From: JACPFV01 sp038043245
GTDB taxonomy: Bacteria; Pseudomonadota; Gammaproteobacteria; Nevskiales; Nevskiaceae
Direction: 5' to 3'
NCBI GenBank assembly: GCA_038043245.1
Contig: JBBTCH010000001.1
Coordinates: 434,001 to 498,000 of the forward strand
DNA: 64,000 bases
Every line of letters starts with the position of its first letter. Positions within the stretch are counted from its first letter, which is position 1. Both the position numbers and the translations under genes were made by a program. The notes under the pieces were generated by a model. That model worked only from the letters and a program-made list of their open reading frames with translations. It was not told where the DNA came from and did not search any database. Shown here piece after piece: positions 1 through 12,088 of this stretch.

Positions 1-482
1 TGCGTGACATCTACGCCGCCACCGCGGTGCTGATGGTCTCGCTGGTATTGCTCGCCGGCTGGCACTGGTGGCGCGATGGCAAGCCGCACAAGTTGCACAC
101 CGGCGCGGCGCTGGCGGTGCTGATCCTGGGCGGACTGACGCTGGTGCTGCGCGATGCGAGCTTCGTCAAATACAAGACGACCGTCGTCAACGGCATCATC
201 GCCCTGATCCTGCTCGGTTCGCATGTGATTGGCGACAAGGTGCTGCTGGCACGCATCCCGCAGCACGCCTTGCAGATGCCCGACGCGGTATGGCGCAGAG
301 TCAATCTGGCCTGGGTCGGGTTCTTCGCCGGCATCGCGCTGCTGAACCTGTATGTGATGCACCACTTCGACGACCGCGTCTGGGGGCTGTTCAAAACCAT
401 CGGCGTCAGCGCGCTGATGTTCGTGTTCCTGCTCGCGCACCTGCCGTTCGTTGCGCGCTACCTTCCGCAAGAAAAGGCATGA
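1..482 (+). CDS. yciB: YciB/septation protein A family inner membrane protein, 5' end cut off
   Basis: Multi-spanning inner-membrane protein of the YciB (septation protein A) family, linked in other bacteria to envelope synthesis and cell division. The reading frame is open from base 3, and the peptide RDIYAATAVLMVS before the first GTG (27) matches the conserved DIYxAT segment near the N-terminus of the family, so the gene starts outside the window. About four hydrophobic segments are visible, with the family-like stretch FVKYKTTVVNGIIAL. The stop codon overlaps the ATG of the BolA-family gene in an ATGA arrangement, so the two are probably translationally coupled. The family call is firm; the exact biochemical role is not known for the family. 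Confidence 0.88.
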   Translation, partial: RDIYAATAVLMVSLVLLAGWHWWRDGKPHKLHTGAALAVLILGGLTLVLRDASFVKYKTTVVNGIIALILLGSHVIGDKVLLARIPQHALQMPDAVWRRVNLAWVGFFAGIALLNLYVMHHFDDRVWGLFKTIGVSALMFVFLLAHLPFVARYLPQEKA

Positions 483-736
483 CCCGCATCGAGAAGATCC
501 GCAGCGCCCTGCAAGCCTTGCAACCCACGCTGCTGGAAATCGAGGACGAGTCCCATCGCCACGCCGGCCACGCCGGCGCCGCTTCGGGCCATGGTCATTT
601 CCGCGTCAGGATCGTCAGCCCCGTTTTCAGCGGCCTGACGCCCATTGCCCGTCACCGCAAGGTCTACGAAGCCATGGGCGCCCTGATGCAGACCGACGTC
701 CACGCGCTCGCCATCGAGGCCCGCCCGCCGGAATAA
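479..736 (+). CDS. BolA family protein
   Basis: Small (85 aa) BolA-like protein. Visible family marks are the N-terminal helix, the DESHRHAGH segment and the ARHRKVYEAMGALM region followed by DVHALAIEA, the usual BolA C-terminal strand and helix. Members of this family partner with monothiol glutaredoxins and coordinate or deliver [2Fe-2S] clusters through conserved histidines. The ATG overlaps the stop of yciB; pairing of a yciB-type gene with a bolA-type gene is familiar in proteobacteria. An insertion rich in His, Gly and Ala (about residues 26-40) follows the DESHRH motif. BolA itself cannot be told from its paralogues here, so no symbol is given. Confidence 0.85.
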   Translation: MTRIEKIRSALQALQPTLLEIEDESHRHAGHAGAASGHGHFRVRIVSPVFSGLTPIARHRKVYEAMGALMQTDVHALAIEARPPE

Positions 737-806
737 AACCCGCCTCGGCGTATGATTCATCGGCGGATCAAAGCGGCATATAAAAAACTGCACGAGGAGC
801 ACAACG

Positions 807-2285
807 ATGAGTGCCACTGAAAAAGGCGGGAAAAAGCGCGGACTGACACGGCGGCAATTCATTGCCGGCGCCACCGCAGCCGCAGGCAGTCTGGCCATCT
901 CCGGCTGCGACGAAGCCACCCAGAAAATCATCTCATCCGGCGGTGCGCTGCCTGATCCCGGCACCTCGGGCATCGATCACATCGTCGTCGTGATGATGGA
1001 GAACCGCTCGTTCGATCACTTTCTTGGCTGGGTCCCGGGTGCCGATGGCATCCAGGCCGGCGTCAGCCAGCTGGACCTCGACGGCAATGCGGTCCAGTCC
1101 TACGACCTCGCCCCCGAGTTCCAGAACTGCGCCCTCGCCGATCCCGACCATACCTACCCGGGCGGCCGCACCCAGATCAATGGCGGCAAGATGGATGGCT
1201 TCCTGCTCACACAACCGACGGGCGACAGATTTCCCGTCGGCTACTACACCGCCGACAGTCTGCCGTTCTACAAGGGATGCGCCGAAAACTGGACCATCTG
1301 CGACCACTACTTCAGCGGCATGCTGGGGTTGACCACACCCAACCGCATCTACATGCACGCCGGCCAGACCGACCGCTTGGTCAACAGCGTGGACATCTCC
1401 ACCCTGCCCACGGTCTGGGACCGCATGCTCGAGAAAGGCCGCAGCGTCGCCTACTACTACACCGATGTCTCCTACATCTCGTACTGGGGCAGCAAATACA
1501 GCAGCTTCTCTAAAAAATATGACATGAGCAGCTTCGCCACCAGTGTCGCTGGTGGCGATCTGCCCGACCTGATGTTCGTGGACAACGTCGGCAACCTGCT
1601 CAACGAGGGCGGCGCGATCTCGATCGACGACCATCCGTATGCCGACATCCGCAACGGCCAGGCTTTTCTCAACCACGTCTACAACACGCTGCGAGCGCAT
1701 CCACAGTGGGACAAGACCCTGCTGATCATCAACTACGACGAATGGGGCGGCTTCTACGACCATGTGCCGCCGCCGCTCGCACCGGTTTCTCCTGAAGAAG
1801 CTGCGCTCGGCAACGATGGCAGTCTCGGCTGTCGCGTGCCCTGCGTGCTGATCGGCCCGCGCGTACGGCGCGGCCACGTCGAGAAAACACAGTTCGACCC
1901 GAACTCCATCCTCAACATGATCGCCTGGCGCTTCGGCTTCGAGCCGCTCGGCGCGCGAGCGAGTTCCAACAACCTCGCCTTGGCTCTGGATTTCAGCAGC
2001 CCACCGGACGCGACCACGCCGGCATTTGAAGTTGCACAAGGCCCGTTCGGCCAAACCTGCATTCCCACCGCCGGCATCGGTGATCTGGTCGGCGTGCCGC
2101 TGCCGGGCTTGCCGGTGCAACCGATCCCACGGCTGCCGATCCAGTTCTTACCGATCCCGGGACTCGATGTGCCATTTCCATCTTTGTTGCCGAGCGCAGG
2201 TGTCGCCAGTGCCGAGCAGCGCCGCGCCAGCCACGAAGACGAACTCGAAGCGCTGCGCCAATTGGGCCGGCGCTACGGTTTTTAG
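807..2285 (+). CDS. Tat-exported phosphoesterase (phospholipase C/acid phosphatase family), probable lipoprotein
   Basis: 492-residue member of the phosphoesterase family that includes bacterial phospholipases C and AcpA acid phosphatases. The N-terminus has a twin-arginine signal (LTRRQFIAG, about residues 14-22) and a lipobox-like LAISGC ending near residue 36, so it should be exported folded and may be lipid-anchored. Family motifs are MMENRSFDHFLG, LTTPNRIYMHAG (nucleophile region) and YDEWGGFYDHVPPP, followed by the VPCVLIGPRVRRG block. A good ribosome-binding site (gaggag) precedes the ATG. The C-terminal 80 residues are proline-rich and not recognised. The stop is nine bases before the next ATG, so it is probably co-transcribed with the acyltransferase. 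Substrate (phospholipid versus other phosphoester) cannot be read from sequence. Confidence 0.85.
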   Translation: MSATEKGGKKRGLTRRQFIAGATAAAGSLAISGCDEATQKIISSGGALPDPGTSGIDHIVVVMMENRSFDHFLGWVPGADGIQAGVSQLDLDGNAVQSYDLAPEFQNCALADPDHTYPGGRTQINGGKMDGFLLTQPTGDRFPVGYYTADSLPFYKGCAENWTICDHYFSGMLGLTTPNRIYMHAGQTDRLVNSVDISTLPTVWDRMLEKGRSVAYYYTDVSYISYWGSKYSSFSKKYDMSSFATSVAGGDLPDLMFVDNVGNLLNEGGAISIDDHPYADIRNGQAFLNHVYNTLRAHPQWDKTLLIINYDEWGGFYDHVPPPLAPVSPEEAALGNDGSLGCRVPCVLIGPRVRRGHVEKTQFDPNSILNMIAWRFGFEPLGARASSNNLALALDFSSPPDATTPAFEVAQGPFGQTCIPTAGIGDLVGVPLPGLPVQPIPRLPIQFLPIPGLDVPFPSLLPSAGVASAEQRRASHEDELEALRQLGRRYGF

Positions 2286-2294
2286 GAGTTGCCG

Positions 2295-3656
2295 ATGAAA
2301 GCACTTTCGCCGATGGACGCCATGTTCCTGCTGCTGGAGCATCGTCGCCAGCCGATGCACGTCGCTGGCCTGCAGCTCTACACACCACCCAAGGGCGCGG
2401 ACGAAAAGTTCGTCGGCGCGCTGGTCGAGAGCATGCGAAGTCACCAGGCGCCGGAGCCGCCGTACAACCAGCGCGTCGTGTTCCGTGGCAACTGGTTCTG
2501 GAAGGAAGACGAGCAGTTCGATGTCGACCACCACTTCCGCCATCTGTCGCTGCCGCAACCCGGGCGCATCCGCGAACTGCTGGCGATGACCTCGCGCCTG
2601 CACGGCAGCCTGATGGACCGCAGCCGCCCGCTGTGGGAGACCAACGTCATCGAAGGCCTGCACGACGGCCGCTTCGCCATCTTCAGCAAGGTGCATCACG
2701 CCATGTTCGACGGCGTGGCGGCCACGCGTGAAGCGCGCAAGAGCCTCAGCGAAGATCCGAAACAGCGCGACATGCCGCCACCGTGGGCGCGGCCGCGCGG
2801 TGAGCGCAAGCCGCAGCACGAAACCCCGCAGGCCGGCAGCCCGTTCAACGTGCTGCGCAATTCGCTCGGCGCGGGTTATCGCGTCGTGCCAGGCGCCATC
2901 GCTGGCCTGAAAGAGCTGCTGCGCAAGAGTCGCGATGACCTCACCGACGCCACGCCCTACCAGGCGCCGCCGACGATGTTCAACGTGCGCATCAGCAGCT
3001 CGCGGCGCTTTGCCGCGCAGTCGTACTCGCTGGCGCGTATCAAGAAAGTCGGCAAGGCCTTTGGCGCCACCGTCAACGACACCGCGCTGGCGATGTGTGC
3101 AGGTGCGCTGCGCCAGTATCTGCAGGCGCACAACGCCCTGCCCGACCAGCCGCTGATCGCCATGGTCCCGGTGTCCATCCGCGCGGCCGACGGGCCGGAA
3201 GGTGGCAACCAGGTGGCTGTGATTCTCGCCAACCTCGCGACGCAGATCGCCGATCCTGCCGAGCGCATGAAAACCATCATCGCCTCCACGCAACGCGCCA
3301 AGGAACGCGCCTCGCAGATGACCGGCCTCGAACAGATGGCCTTTGCTGCGGCAGCGCTGGGGCCGATGGCGATCACCTCGCAGCTCGGCCTCGACCGCGT
3401 GCGCCCCGCATTCAATCTGGTGATCTCGAATGTGCCCGGCCCGACCAAGCCGCTGTACTGGAATGGCGCGCGACTGGATGAAAGCTATCCAGTCTCAATC
3501 CCGATTGACGGTCAGGCGCTCAACATCACACTGACCAGCTATTGCGATCAGGTCGCGTTCGGCTTCACCGCCTGCCGGCGCTCGGTGCCGAGCATGCAGC
3601 GCTTGCTGGATTTTACCGAGGCTTCGCTTGCAGAATTGGAAACCGCTTCTGCTTGA
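2295..3656 (+). CDS. Wax ester synthase/diacylglycerol acyltransferase (WS/DGAT) family
   Basis: 453-residue acyl-CoA-dependent O-acyltransferase of the bifunctional WS/DGAT family, which makes wax esters or triacylglycerol at the inner membrane. It shows the catalytic HHAMFDG (HHxxxDG, about residues 134-140), the upstream PLW motif (about 112) and the VNDTALA (ND) motif in the second half. The track-free reason for the ATG at 2295 over a TTG at 2289 is an AGGAG ending at 2288, six bases before the ATG, and the family-typical start MKALSPMDAMF. It lies right behind a phospholipase-type gene, which could supply diacylglycerol or acyl chains, but that link is inference because the two proteins are expected in different compartments. 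Confidence 0.9.
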   Translation: MKALSPMDAMFLLLEHRRQPMHVAGLQLYTPPKGADEKFVGALVESMRSHQAPEPPYNQRVVFRGNWFWKEDEQFDVDHHFRHLSLPQPGRIRELLAMTSRLHGSLMDRSRPLWETNVIEGLHDGRFAIFSKVHHAMFDGVAATREARKSLSEDPKQRDMPPPWARPRGERKPQHETPQAGSPFNVLRNSLGAGYRVVPGAIAGLKELLRKSRDDLTDATPYQAPPTMFNVRISSSRRFAAQSYSLARIKKVGKAFGATVNDTALAMCAGALRQYLQAHNALPDQPLIAMVPVSIRAADGPEGGNQVAVILANLATQIADPAERMKTIIASTQRAKERASQMTGLEQMAFAAAALGPMAITSQLGLDRVRPAFNLVISNVPGPTKPLYWNGARLDESYPVSIPIDGQALNITLTSYCDQVAFGFTACRRSVPSMQRLLDFTEASLAELETASA

Positions 3657-3670
3657 AACCAAGGACAACA

Positions 3671-4144
3671 ATGATTCGCTCCCTGAGCCTCGCCGGACTC
3701 TTGCTTTGCGCAAGTTCGCCGTTACATGCCGCCGACACAAACGCGGTTCCATCAATACAGATTCGATATCTGTTTGGAGACGCGACTCAAACTGCCTCGA
3801 TGCTGCAACTGAGCAACGGCTTCATCCTGTCCCGCCCGGTTGACGCAGACACACAAAAATATATCTCGATAGCCCAACTCAACTTTTCGAGCGCCGCCGG
3901 TATTGTTCCGGCGTTACTGGGCATGCCGATACTGAACCAAACCGAGGGTTCAGCCGAGACTGGCGGAAGCAATTGGCTCTGGTGGGCCGCCGGTGGTGTT
4001 CTTGTGACCGGCGCTGCCGTCGTGCTCGTCAGCTCATCGAGTGGCGATCAAGATGATGAGTCTAACAACGGCCCTGGTGACTCATCGTGCACCGCCGGCT
4101 TTGACAACGATTTTGTGTTTGGTGATACCTGCGTTATCCCGTAA
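3671..4144 (+). CDS. Hypothetical exported protein with one C-terminal membrane segment
   Basis: 157-residue protein that I do not recognise. It has a clear Sec signal peptide (MIRSLSLAGLLLCASSPLHA, cleavage after AHA-type site near residue 20), a hydrophilic 75-residue region, one hydrophobic helix (WLWWAAGGVLVTGAAVVLV, about residues 103-121) and an acidic Asp/Ser-rich tail with two cysteines. The architecture of signal peptide, short domain, membrane anchor and acidic tail suggests an envelope-anchored small protein. It starts 14 bases after the acyltransferase and is convergent with ligA, only five bases away. Codon use is a little less GC-biased than its neighbours, consistent with a lineage-specific gene. 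Confidence 0.6.
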   Translation: MIRSLSLAGLLLCASSPLHAADTNAVPSIQIRYLFGDATQTASMLQLSNGFILSRPVDADTQKYISIAQLNFSSAAGIVPALLGMPILNQTEGSAETGGSNWLWWAAGGVLVTGAAVVLVSSSSGDQDDESNNGPGDSSCTAGFDNDFVFGDTCVIP

Positions 4145-4149
4145 TTGAA

Positions 4150-6201
4150 CTAGCCGCCAATCAACCGCTTCAATCCATCCAAGTCCAGTACCGCAACACC
4201 GAGCTTTTCGGCCTTCGTCAGCTTGGAACCTGCCTCACTACCGGCCACCACGTAATCCGTCTTCGCTGACACCGAGCCACTGACGCGACCGCCATTGGCT
4301 TCGATGAGTTGCGCGGCTTCGTCGCGGCTCATGCCCGGCAAGGTTCCGGTCAACACAAAAGTCTTTCCGCTAAGTGCGCCTTGCGCCGGCCCCGCAACGG
4401 TCGGCCACTCCACGCCGGATTTTAGTAAAGCTTTGATGACCTGCTGCACATGCGGCTCAGTGAAAAACCGGCAGATGCTGGCGGCAACTTCCGGCCCTAC
4501 ATCCGACACCTGCTGCAATTTAGGGAAGCGGTCCTTTTTCTTTTCGTTTGCAGCGGTCGGCGCGTCTTCCTTCGCCGTCTCGATCAGGACATCCAGCGAG
4601 CGGTAGTGACGCGCCAGATCGCGCGCGGTGGTCTCGCCAACGTCGGGAATACCGAGCGCGTAAATGAACCGCTCCAGCGTGGTCTGTTTGCTGCGCACAA
4701 TCGCCTCGATGACGTTCTCGGCGGATTTCTCGGCCATCCGCTCCAGGCCTTCGAGCGTCTCGAACTTGAGGGCGTAGAGATCGGCCGGGCTTTTCACCAG
4801 ACCTTTCTCCACCAGCTGCGCCAGCAGTTTTTCGCCCAGACCTTCAATGTCCATCGCGCGGCGGCCGACGAAGTGCAGCAGCGCGCCGAGCAGTTGTGCC
4901 GGGCATGACAGGCCGTTGGTACAACGGCTGGCCGCTTCGCCTTCTTCACGCGACACCGCGCCGTCGCAAACCGGGCAGCGCGCGGGCATCTGCACTTTGC
5001 GCGCGTTCTTGGGGCGCCTCTCGATCACGACCCGTGCCACTTCAGGAATCACATCGCCGGCGCGGCGCACGATCACGCTATCGCCGATGCGCACATCCTT
5101 GCGCTCGACCTCGTCCATGTTGTGCAGCGTGGCATTGCTGACGTTGGCGCCGCCGACGAACACCGGCTTCAAGCGCGCGACCGGCGTCAGCGTGCCCGTG
5201 CGCCCGACCTGGAATTCGACGTTCTCCAGAACCGTCTCGGCCTCCTCGGCCGGGAACTTGTGCGCAATGGCCCAGCGCGGTGCACGCGCGACGCTGCCGA
5301 GCTCGTCACGCCCGCGCAGGTCATCCAATTTGTAGACGACGCCGTCAATCTCGAAAGACAGCCTGTCGCGCTGTTTGCCGATTTTCTCGTAATAACTCAG
5401 GCAACCATCGACACCGCGCACGCGTTCGCTCCATTGCGACACCGCGAATCCCCAAGCTTTGAGAAGCTGCAACACCTCGAAATGCGTCTGTGGCGCCCGC
5501 CAACCCTCGCTGAAACCAACGGCATAAGCGTAAAAAGCCAGCGGGCGCTTGGCGGTCATCTTCGGATCCAGCTGACGCAGACTGCCGGCGGCGGTGTTGC
5601 GCGGGTTGACGTAGATCTTCTCGCCACGTGTGAGCGCTTCCGCGTTCATGCGCCTGAAGCCTTCCTTGGGCATGTAGACCTCGCCGCGTACTTCGATAGT
5701 GGCCGGCGCCTTGCCGGCAAGGCGCAGAGGAATCTGGCGGATGGTCTTGAGGTTCTCGGTGATGTCTTCGCCGGTTTCGCCATCGCCACGGGTGGCGCCT
5801 TGCGCCAGCAAGCCATCTTGGTAGATCAGCGAGACCGCGAGGCCGTCGAGTTTGGCTTCGGCGACATAGTCGGCTTGCGTCAACCCCAGACCCTTGCAGA
5901 CGCGCTGGTCGAATTCACGTAGCTCGTCTTCGGAAAAACAGTTGTTGAGCGACTGCATCGGCAGCCGGTGGCGCACCGGCTTGAACTCCGGCAGCGGCGC
6001 ACCGCCGACGCGCTGCGTCGGCGAATCCGGCGTCAGCAGTTCGGGATGTTTCTGCTCCAGTTCCTGCAGTTCGCGAAAGCGGGCGTCGTACTCGGTGTCC
6101 GAAATGCTCGGCTGATCGAGAACGTAATACCGGTGATTGTGTTCGTTGAGTTCGCGCCGCAAAACTTCGGCGCGCTTGCGCTCAGCGGCAGTGACACTCA
6201 C
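4150..6201 (-). CDS. ligA: NAD+-dependent DNA ligase
   Basis: 683 residues, full length for LigA, which seals nicks in replication and repair. Domains in order: Ia/adenylation domain with the adenylated lysine in KLDG (about K117), OB fold, a four-cysteine zinc finger (CPVC...CTNGLSCPAQL, about 410-436), helix-hairpin-helix region and a C-terminal BRCT domain (about 605-683, with GKTFVLTGTLPGMSRDEA). The ATG overlaps the zipA stop (ATGA), continuing the smc-zipA-ligA arrangement known in pseudomonads and relatives. Nothing unusual is seen. Confidence 0.98.
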   Translation of the reverse strand: MSVTAAERKRAEVLRRELNEHNHRYYVLDQPSISDTEYDARFRELQELEQKHPELLTPDSPTQRVGGAPLPEFKPVRHRLPMQSLNNCFSEDELREFDQRVCKGLGLTQADYVAEAKLDGLAVSLIYQDGLLAQGATRGDGETGEDITENLKTIRQIPLRLAGKAPATIEVRGEVYMPKEGFRRMNAEALTRGEKIYVNPRNTAAGSLRQLDPKMTAKRPLAFYAYAVGFSEGWRAPQTHFEVLQLLKAWGFAVSQWSERVRGVDGCLSYYEKIGKQRDRLSFEIDGVVYKLDDLRGRDELGSVARAPRWAIAHKFPAEEAETVLENVEFQVGRTGTLTPVARLKPVFVGGANVSNATLHNMDEVERKDVRIGDSVIVRRAGDVIPEVARVVIERRPKNARKVQMPARCPVCDGAVSREEGEAASRCTNGLSCPAQLLGALLHFVGRRAMDIEGLGEKLLAQLVEKGLVKSPADLYALKFETLEGLERMAEKSAENVIEAIVRSKQTTLERFIYALGIPDVGETTARDLARHYRSLDVLIETAKEDAPTAANEKKKDRFPKLQQVSDVGPEVAASICRFFTEPHVQQVIKALLKSGVEWPTVAGPAQGALSGKTFVLTGTLPGMSRDEAAQLIEANGGRVSGSVSAKTDYVVAGSEAGSKLTKAEKLGVAVLDLDGLKRLIGG

Positions 6202-6895
6202 GTCTTGCTGAGGCGCGTCCAGTCTTCAATGTCAGCCGCCAGCCGCCGCACGGAGTCTTCGGTCAGTGGCTGATGCGCAGCATCGAACAGCACCGCTTTG
6301 AGTGCCGCGGCCAGAGCCTCGGCAGTGGCCAGCATGTCGCGCAGCGCCGCCTTGGGCTGGCCCGGCCCGGGCAGGCGCAGGAACAGCCCTAGTCCCGGTG
6401 TGCTGAAGCTGGTGGCCTGTGTGCGGTCGAGGTAACCCGGCGCGGTCAGGCTGGTGACGCTGAACAGCACGCGGCCCTCCTGCAGACGGTCATAGGCCTT
6501 GTTGGTTTCGTTGTAGCTGAGCTTCTGTGCTTCCAGCGCCGCGTGGATCTTGATGCCATTGATCTTGGTGCCTTCGCGCTCGGCAACGTAGAGGGTTACG
6601 ATCTTCGGCGCGAGGGCAGATTTAACAAACGTAGGTGTGCGCACGGGTGCCGGCTCGGTCTTTTCCGGCATTGTCGTTTTCGGCACAGGTTTGGGTTCGA
6701 CATCACTGCGCGTACGCACCCGCCCCACGCCAAATTCATCGAATCCGTTGCGCGGCACGATCGGCGCAGCTGAAACTTCAGAGGCCTTGAGCGCAGGCTC
6801 GATCCGCTTCGCGGATTTTTTATCGCGACGACTGAGCAGGATCAGCGCCAGCACCACCACGGCGCCGACGATGATCAGTGCGGTCTGCAGTTCGC

Positions 6896-6899
<4 letters not shown>
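6198..6899 (-). CDS. zipA: Cell division protein ZipA
   Basis: 233-residue division protein that tethers FtsZ to the inner membrane. The N-terminus is a single membrane helix (LQTALIIVGAVVVLALILL, about residues 4-22) followed by a basic stretch RRDKKSAKR, a short linker and a C-terminal FtsZ-binding domain (about 95-230, with the conserved SVTSLTAPGYLD and TPGLGLFLRLPGP segments). It is short for the family because the proline/glutamine-rich linker seen in enterobacteria is largely missing, leaving about 60 residues. Overlaps smc upstream and ligA downstream by four bases each, so the three are translationally coupled. Confidence 0.93.
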
Positions 6900-10408
<3,509 letters not shown>

Positions 10409-10483
10409 TTTTTAGGAGTTCTTTTGGAGCAGATTCGAGAGGCGCGTAGTGTAAATTAGTGGAGAAATTGAGGAAGTCTTGAC

Positions 10484-10900
10484 ATGCCGAGCAAACCCAC
10501 GAAGCGACTCGAAACCTTCCCCAACCCCCATCCGCGGCGGGATTACGCCATCCGCATGCGCCTGCCGGAGTTCACCTGCCTGTGCCCGAAGACCGGCCAG
10601 CCGGACTTCGGCACGCTGTATCTGGAGTACGTCGCCGACAAGAAATGCGTCGAACTGAAGGCGCTCAAGCTGTATGTGTGGAGCTTCCGCGACGAAGGCC
10701 ACTTCCACGAGGACGTGACCAACCGCATCCTCGACGACCTGGTCAGAGCCACCGCACCGCGCTTCATGCGGGTGACCGCCGTGTTCAACGTACGCGGCGG
10801 CGTCTACACCCACGTCGTCGCCGAGCATGCGGCCAAAAACTGGACAGGTTCGCTGCCGCCGGCCGCATGGCACAGCGACCCGACCCAAACGCCTCAATAG
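10484..10900 (+). CDS. queF: 7-cyano-7-deazaguanine reductase QueF, one-domain type
   Basis: 138-residue NADPH-dependent nitrile reductase turning preQ0 into preQ1 for queuosine in tRNA. The catalytic motif CPKTGQPDFG gives the nucleophilic Cys34 and proton donor Asp41; the substrate/cofactor segment VELKALKLYVWSFRDEGHFHE follows with conserved Glu and His. GAGGA about 12 bases before the ATG is a plausible ribosome-binding site. This is the short, B. subtilis YkvM-like form, not the about 280-residue two-module form usual in E. coli and Pseudomonas. It stands alone between divergent smc and the convergent cyclase regulator. Confidence 0.95.
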   Translation: MPSKPTKRLETFPNPHPRRDYAIRMRLPEFTCLCPKTGQPDFGTLYLEYVADKKCVELKALKLYVWSFRDEGHFHEDVTNRILDDLVRATAPRFMRVTAVFNVRGGVYTHVVAEHAAKNWTGSLPPAAWHSDPTQTPQ

Positions 10901-10984
10901 ACGTCACACACCCAACCCGGTTTCTGGCTGCATCCGCCTTGGGCGCACAAAAACCGCCGCGCCGCTAACGACCGTTTTCGAGGC

Positions 10985-12088
10985 TCAAGCGGGCGATGGC
11001 TTCGTACCGACGATGCAGAACACCGGCACCGGCCGCTGCAATCCCTTGATGGTTTTTTCACCCAGAGACTCGGTTTCCACCAGGGATTCCACCTGGGTGA
11101 TGATGCGGCTGGTCGCCAGAATCTGGCCGTGACTGGCGTCGCCGCACAGGCGCGACGATAGATTGGTGACAGTGCCGATCGCGGCGTATTGCCAGCGGCC
11201 GGAAAACCCCAGCGCACCGATGGTGGCGTAACCGCTCGACAGGCCGATACCCAGACCCAGGTCGAAACCGTTGCGCAGCCACTTGGCGCGCAATTGTTCG
11301 AACCGCGCCTGCATGTCGAGCGCCGCGCGCACTGCGGCCTCCTCGGGTTTTTCGATCTCCAGCGGCGCATTGAAGAAGATCACCATGCCGTCGCCGGCGA
11401 AGCGCTCGACCGTGCCACCGTGTTGCTCGACGACGGCGCCCATCGCGGCGTAGTACTCGCCGAGCACGCCCATGATCTCCTCGGGCTCGGAAGTCTCGGT
11501 GAACGGTGTGAACCCGCGCAGATCAATCGCACAGACCGTGACCTGACGGCGGCGTGGGTGCAGCAGTTCGCCGCCACCATCGGCCACCGCCAGTTCGGCG
11601 ACTTTCTGCGGCAGAAAATTCTTCAGACGGTTGAGCCGCTCCATCTGCGCCACCTGCTCGGATACACGCGCCTCCAGCTTTTCATTCCACTGCGCGATCT
11701 CGCGGTGCAGGGCCTGCACGCGCAGCAGGGAACGGACACGCGCCAGCAGCTCCTCACGGTTGACCGGCTTGGTCAGAAAATCATCAGCACCGGCATCGAG
11801 GCCACGGATGCGCTCTTCTTCCGGCCGGGCGCCGGTGACCAGAATCACCGGCAGCAATCGTGTCTGTGGTTGTTCGCGCAGTTTCTGGCAGACCTCATAA
11901 CCGCTCAGACCGGGCATCACCACATCCAGCAGCATCAGGCTGGGCCGCAGTTTTTCAATCTGCGCCAATGCGTCGTTGCCGTCGCGCGCCACGGAAATCG
12001 CGTAACCCTCGGCGCTCAGCAGCTCGCCCAGCAGGCGGATGTTGGCCGGTTCGTCGTCTACCACCAGGATGCGTTCGTTGTTGTTCAT
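10985..12088 (-). CDS. Response regulator with class III adenylate/guanylate cyclase output domain
   Basis: 367 residues. Receiver domain 1-120 with acidic pocket D11/D12, phosphoacceptor D55 (LLDVVMPG), T85 and K107; a helical linker (about 125-168, ending LKNFLPQKVAEL); and a class III cyclase domain (about 180-360). Metal-binding aspartates are D189 (CAIDLRGFT) and D233 (RFAGDGM); transition-state N309 and R313 are in TNLSSRL. The residue usually Asp in the purine-reading pair is T306, as in class IIIb enzymes, and the usual Lys is R229, so ATP versus GTP preference is uncertain. It is last in the kinase operon, its ATG overlapping the last kinase (ATGA), and is the only visible output of that system. 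Confidence 0.9.
   Translation of the reverse strand: MNNNERILVVDDEPANIRLLGELLSAEGYAISVARDGNDALAQIEKLRPSLMLLDVVMPGLSGYEVCQKLREQPQTRLLPVILVTGARPEEERIRGLDAGADDFLTKPVNREELLARVRSLLRVQALHREIAQWNEKLEARVSEQVAQMERLNRLKNFLPQKVAELAVADGGGELLHPRRRQVTVCAIDLRGFTPFTETSEPEEIMGVLGEYYAAMGAVVEQHGGTVERFAGDGMVIFFNAPLEIEKPEEAAVRAALDMQARFEQLRAKWLRNGFDLGLGIGLSSGYATIGALGFSGRWQYAAIGTVTNLSSRLCGDASHGQILATSRIITQVESLVETESLGEKTIKGLQRPVPVFCIVGTKPSPA

Noticed and set aside
933..2120. Minus-strand ORF (395 codons) opposite the phosphoesterase
   Set aside because: Shadow; the plus-strand gene has a Tat signal and family motifs.
10901..10984. Terminator between convergent queF and the cyclase regulator
   Set aside because: GC-rich runs and some T are present but no convincing stem directly followed by a T-run.
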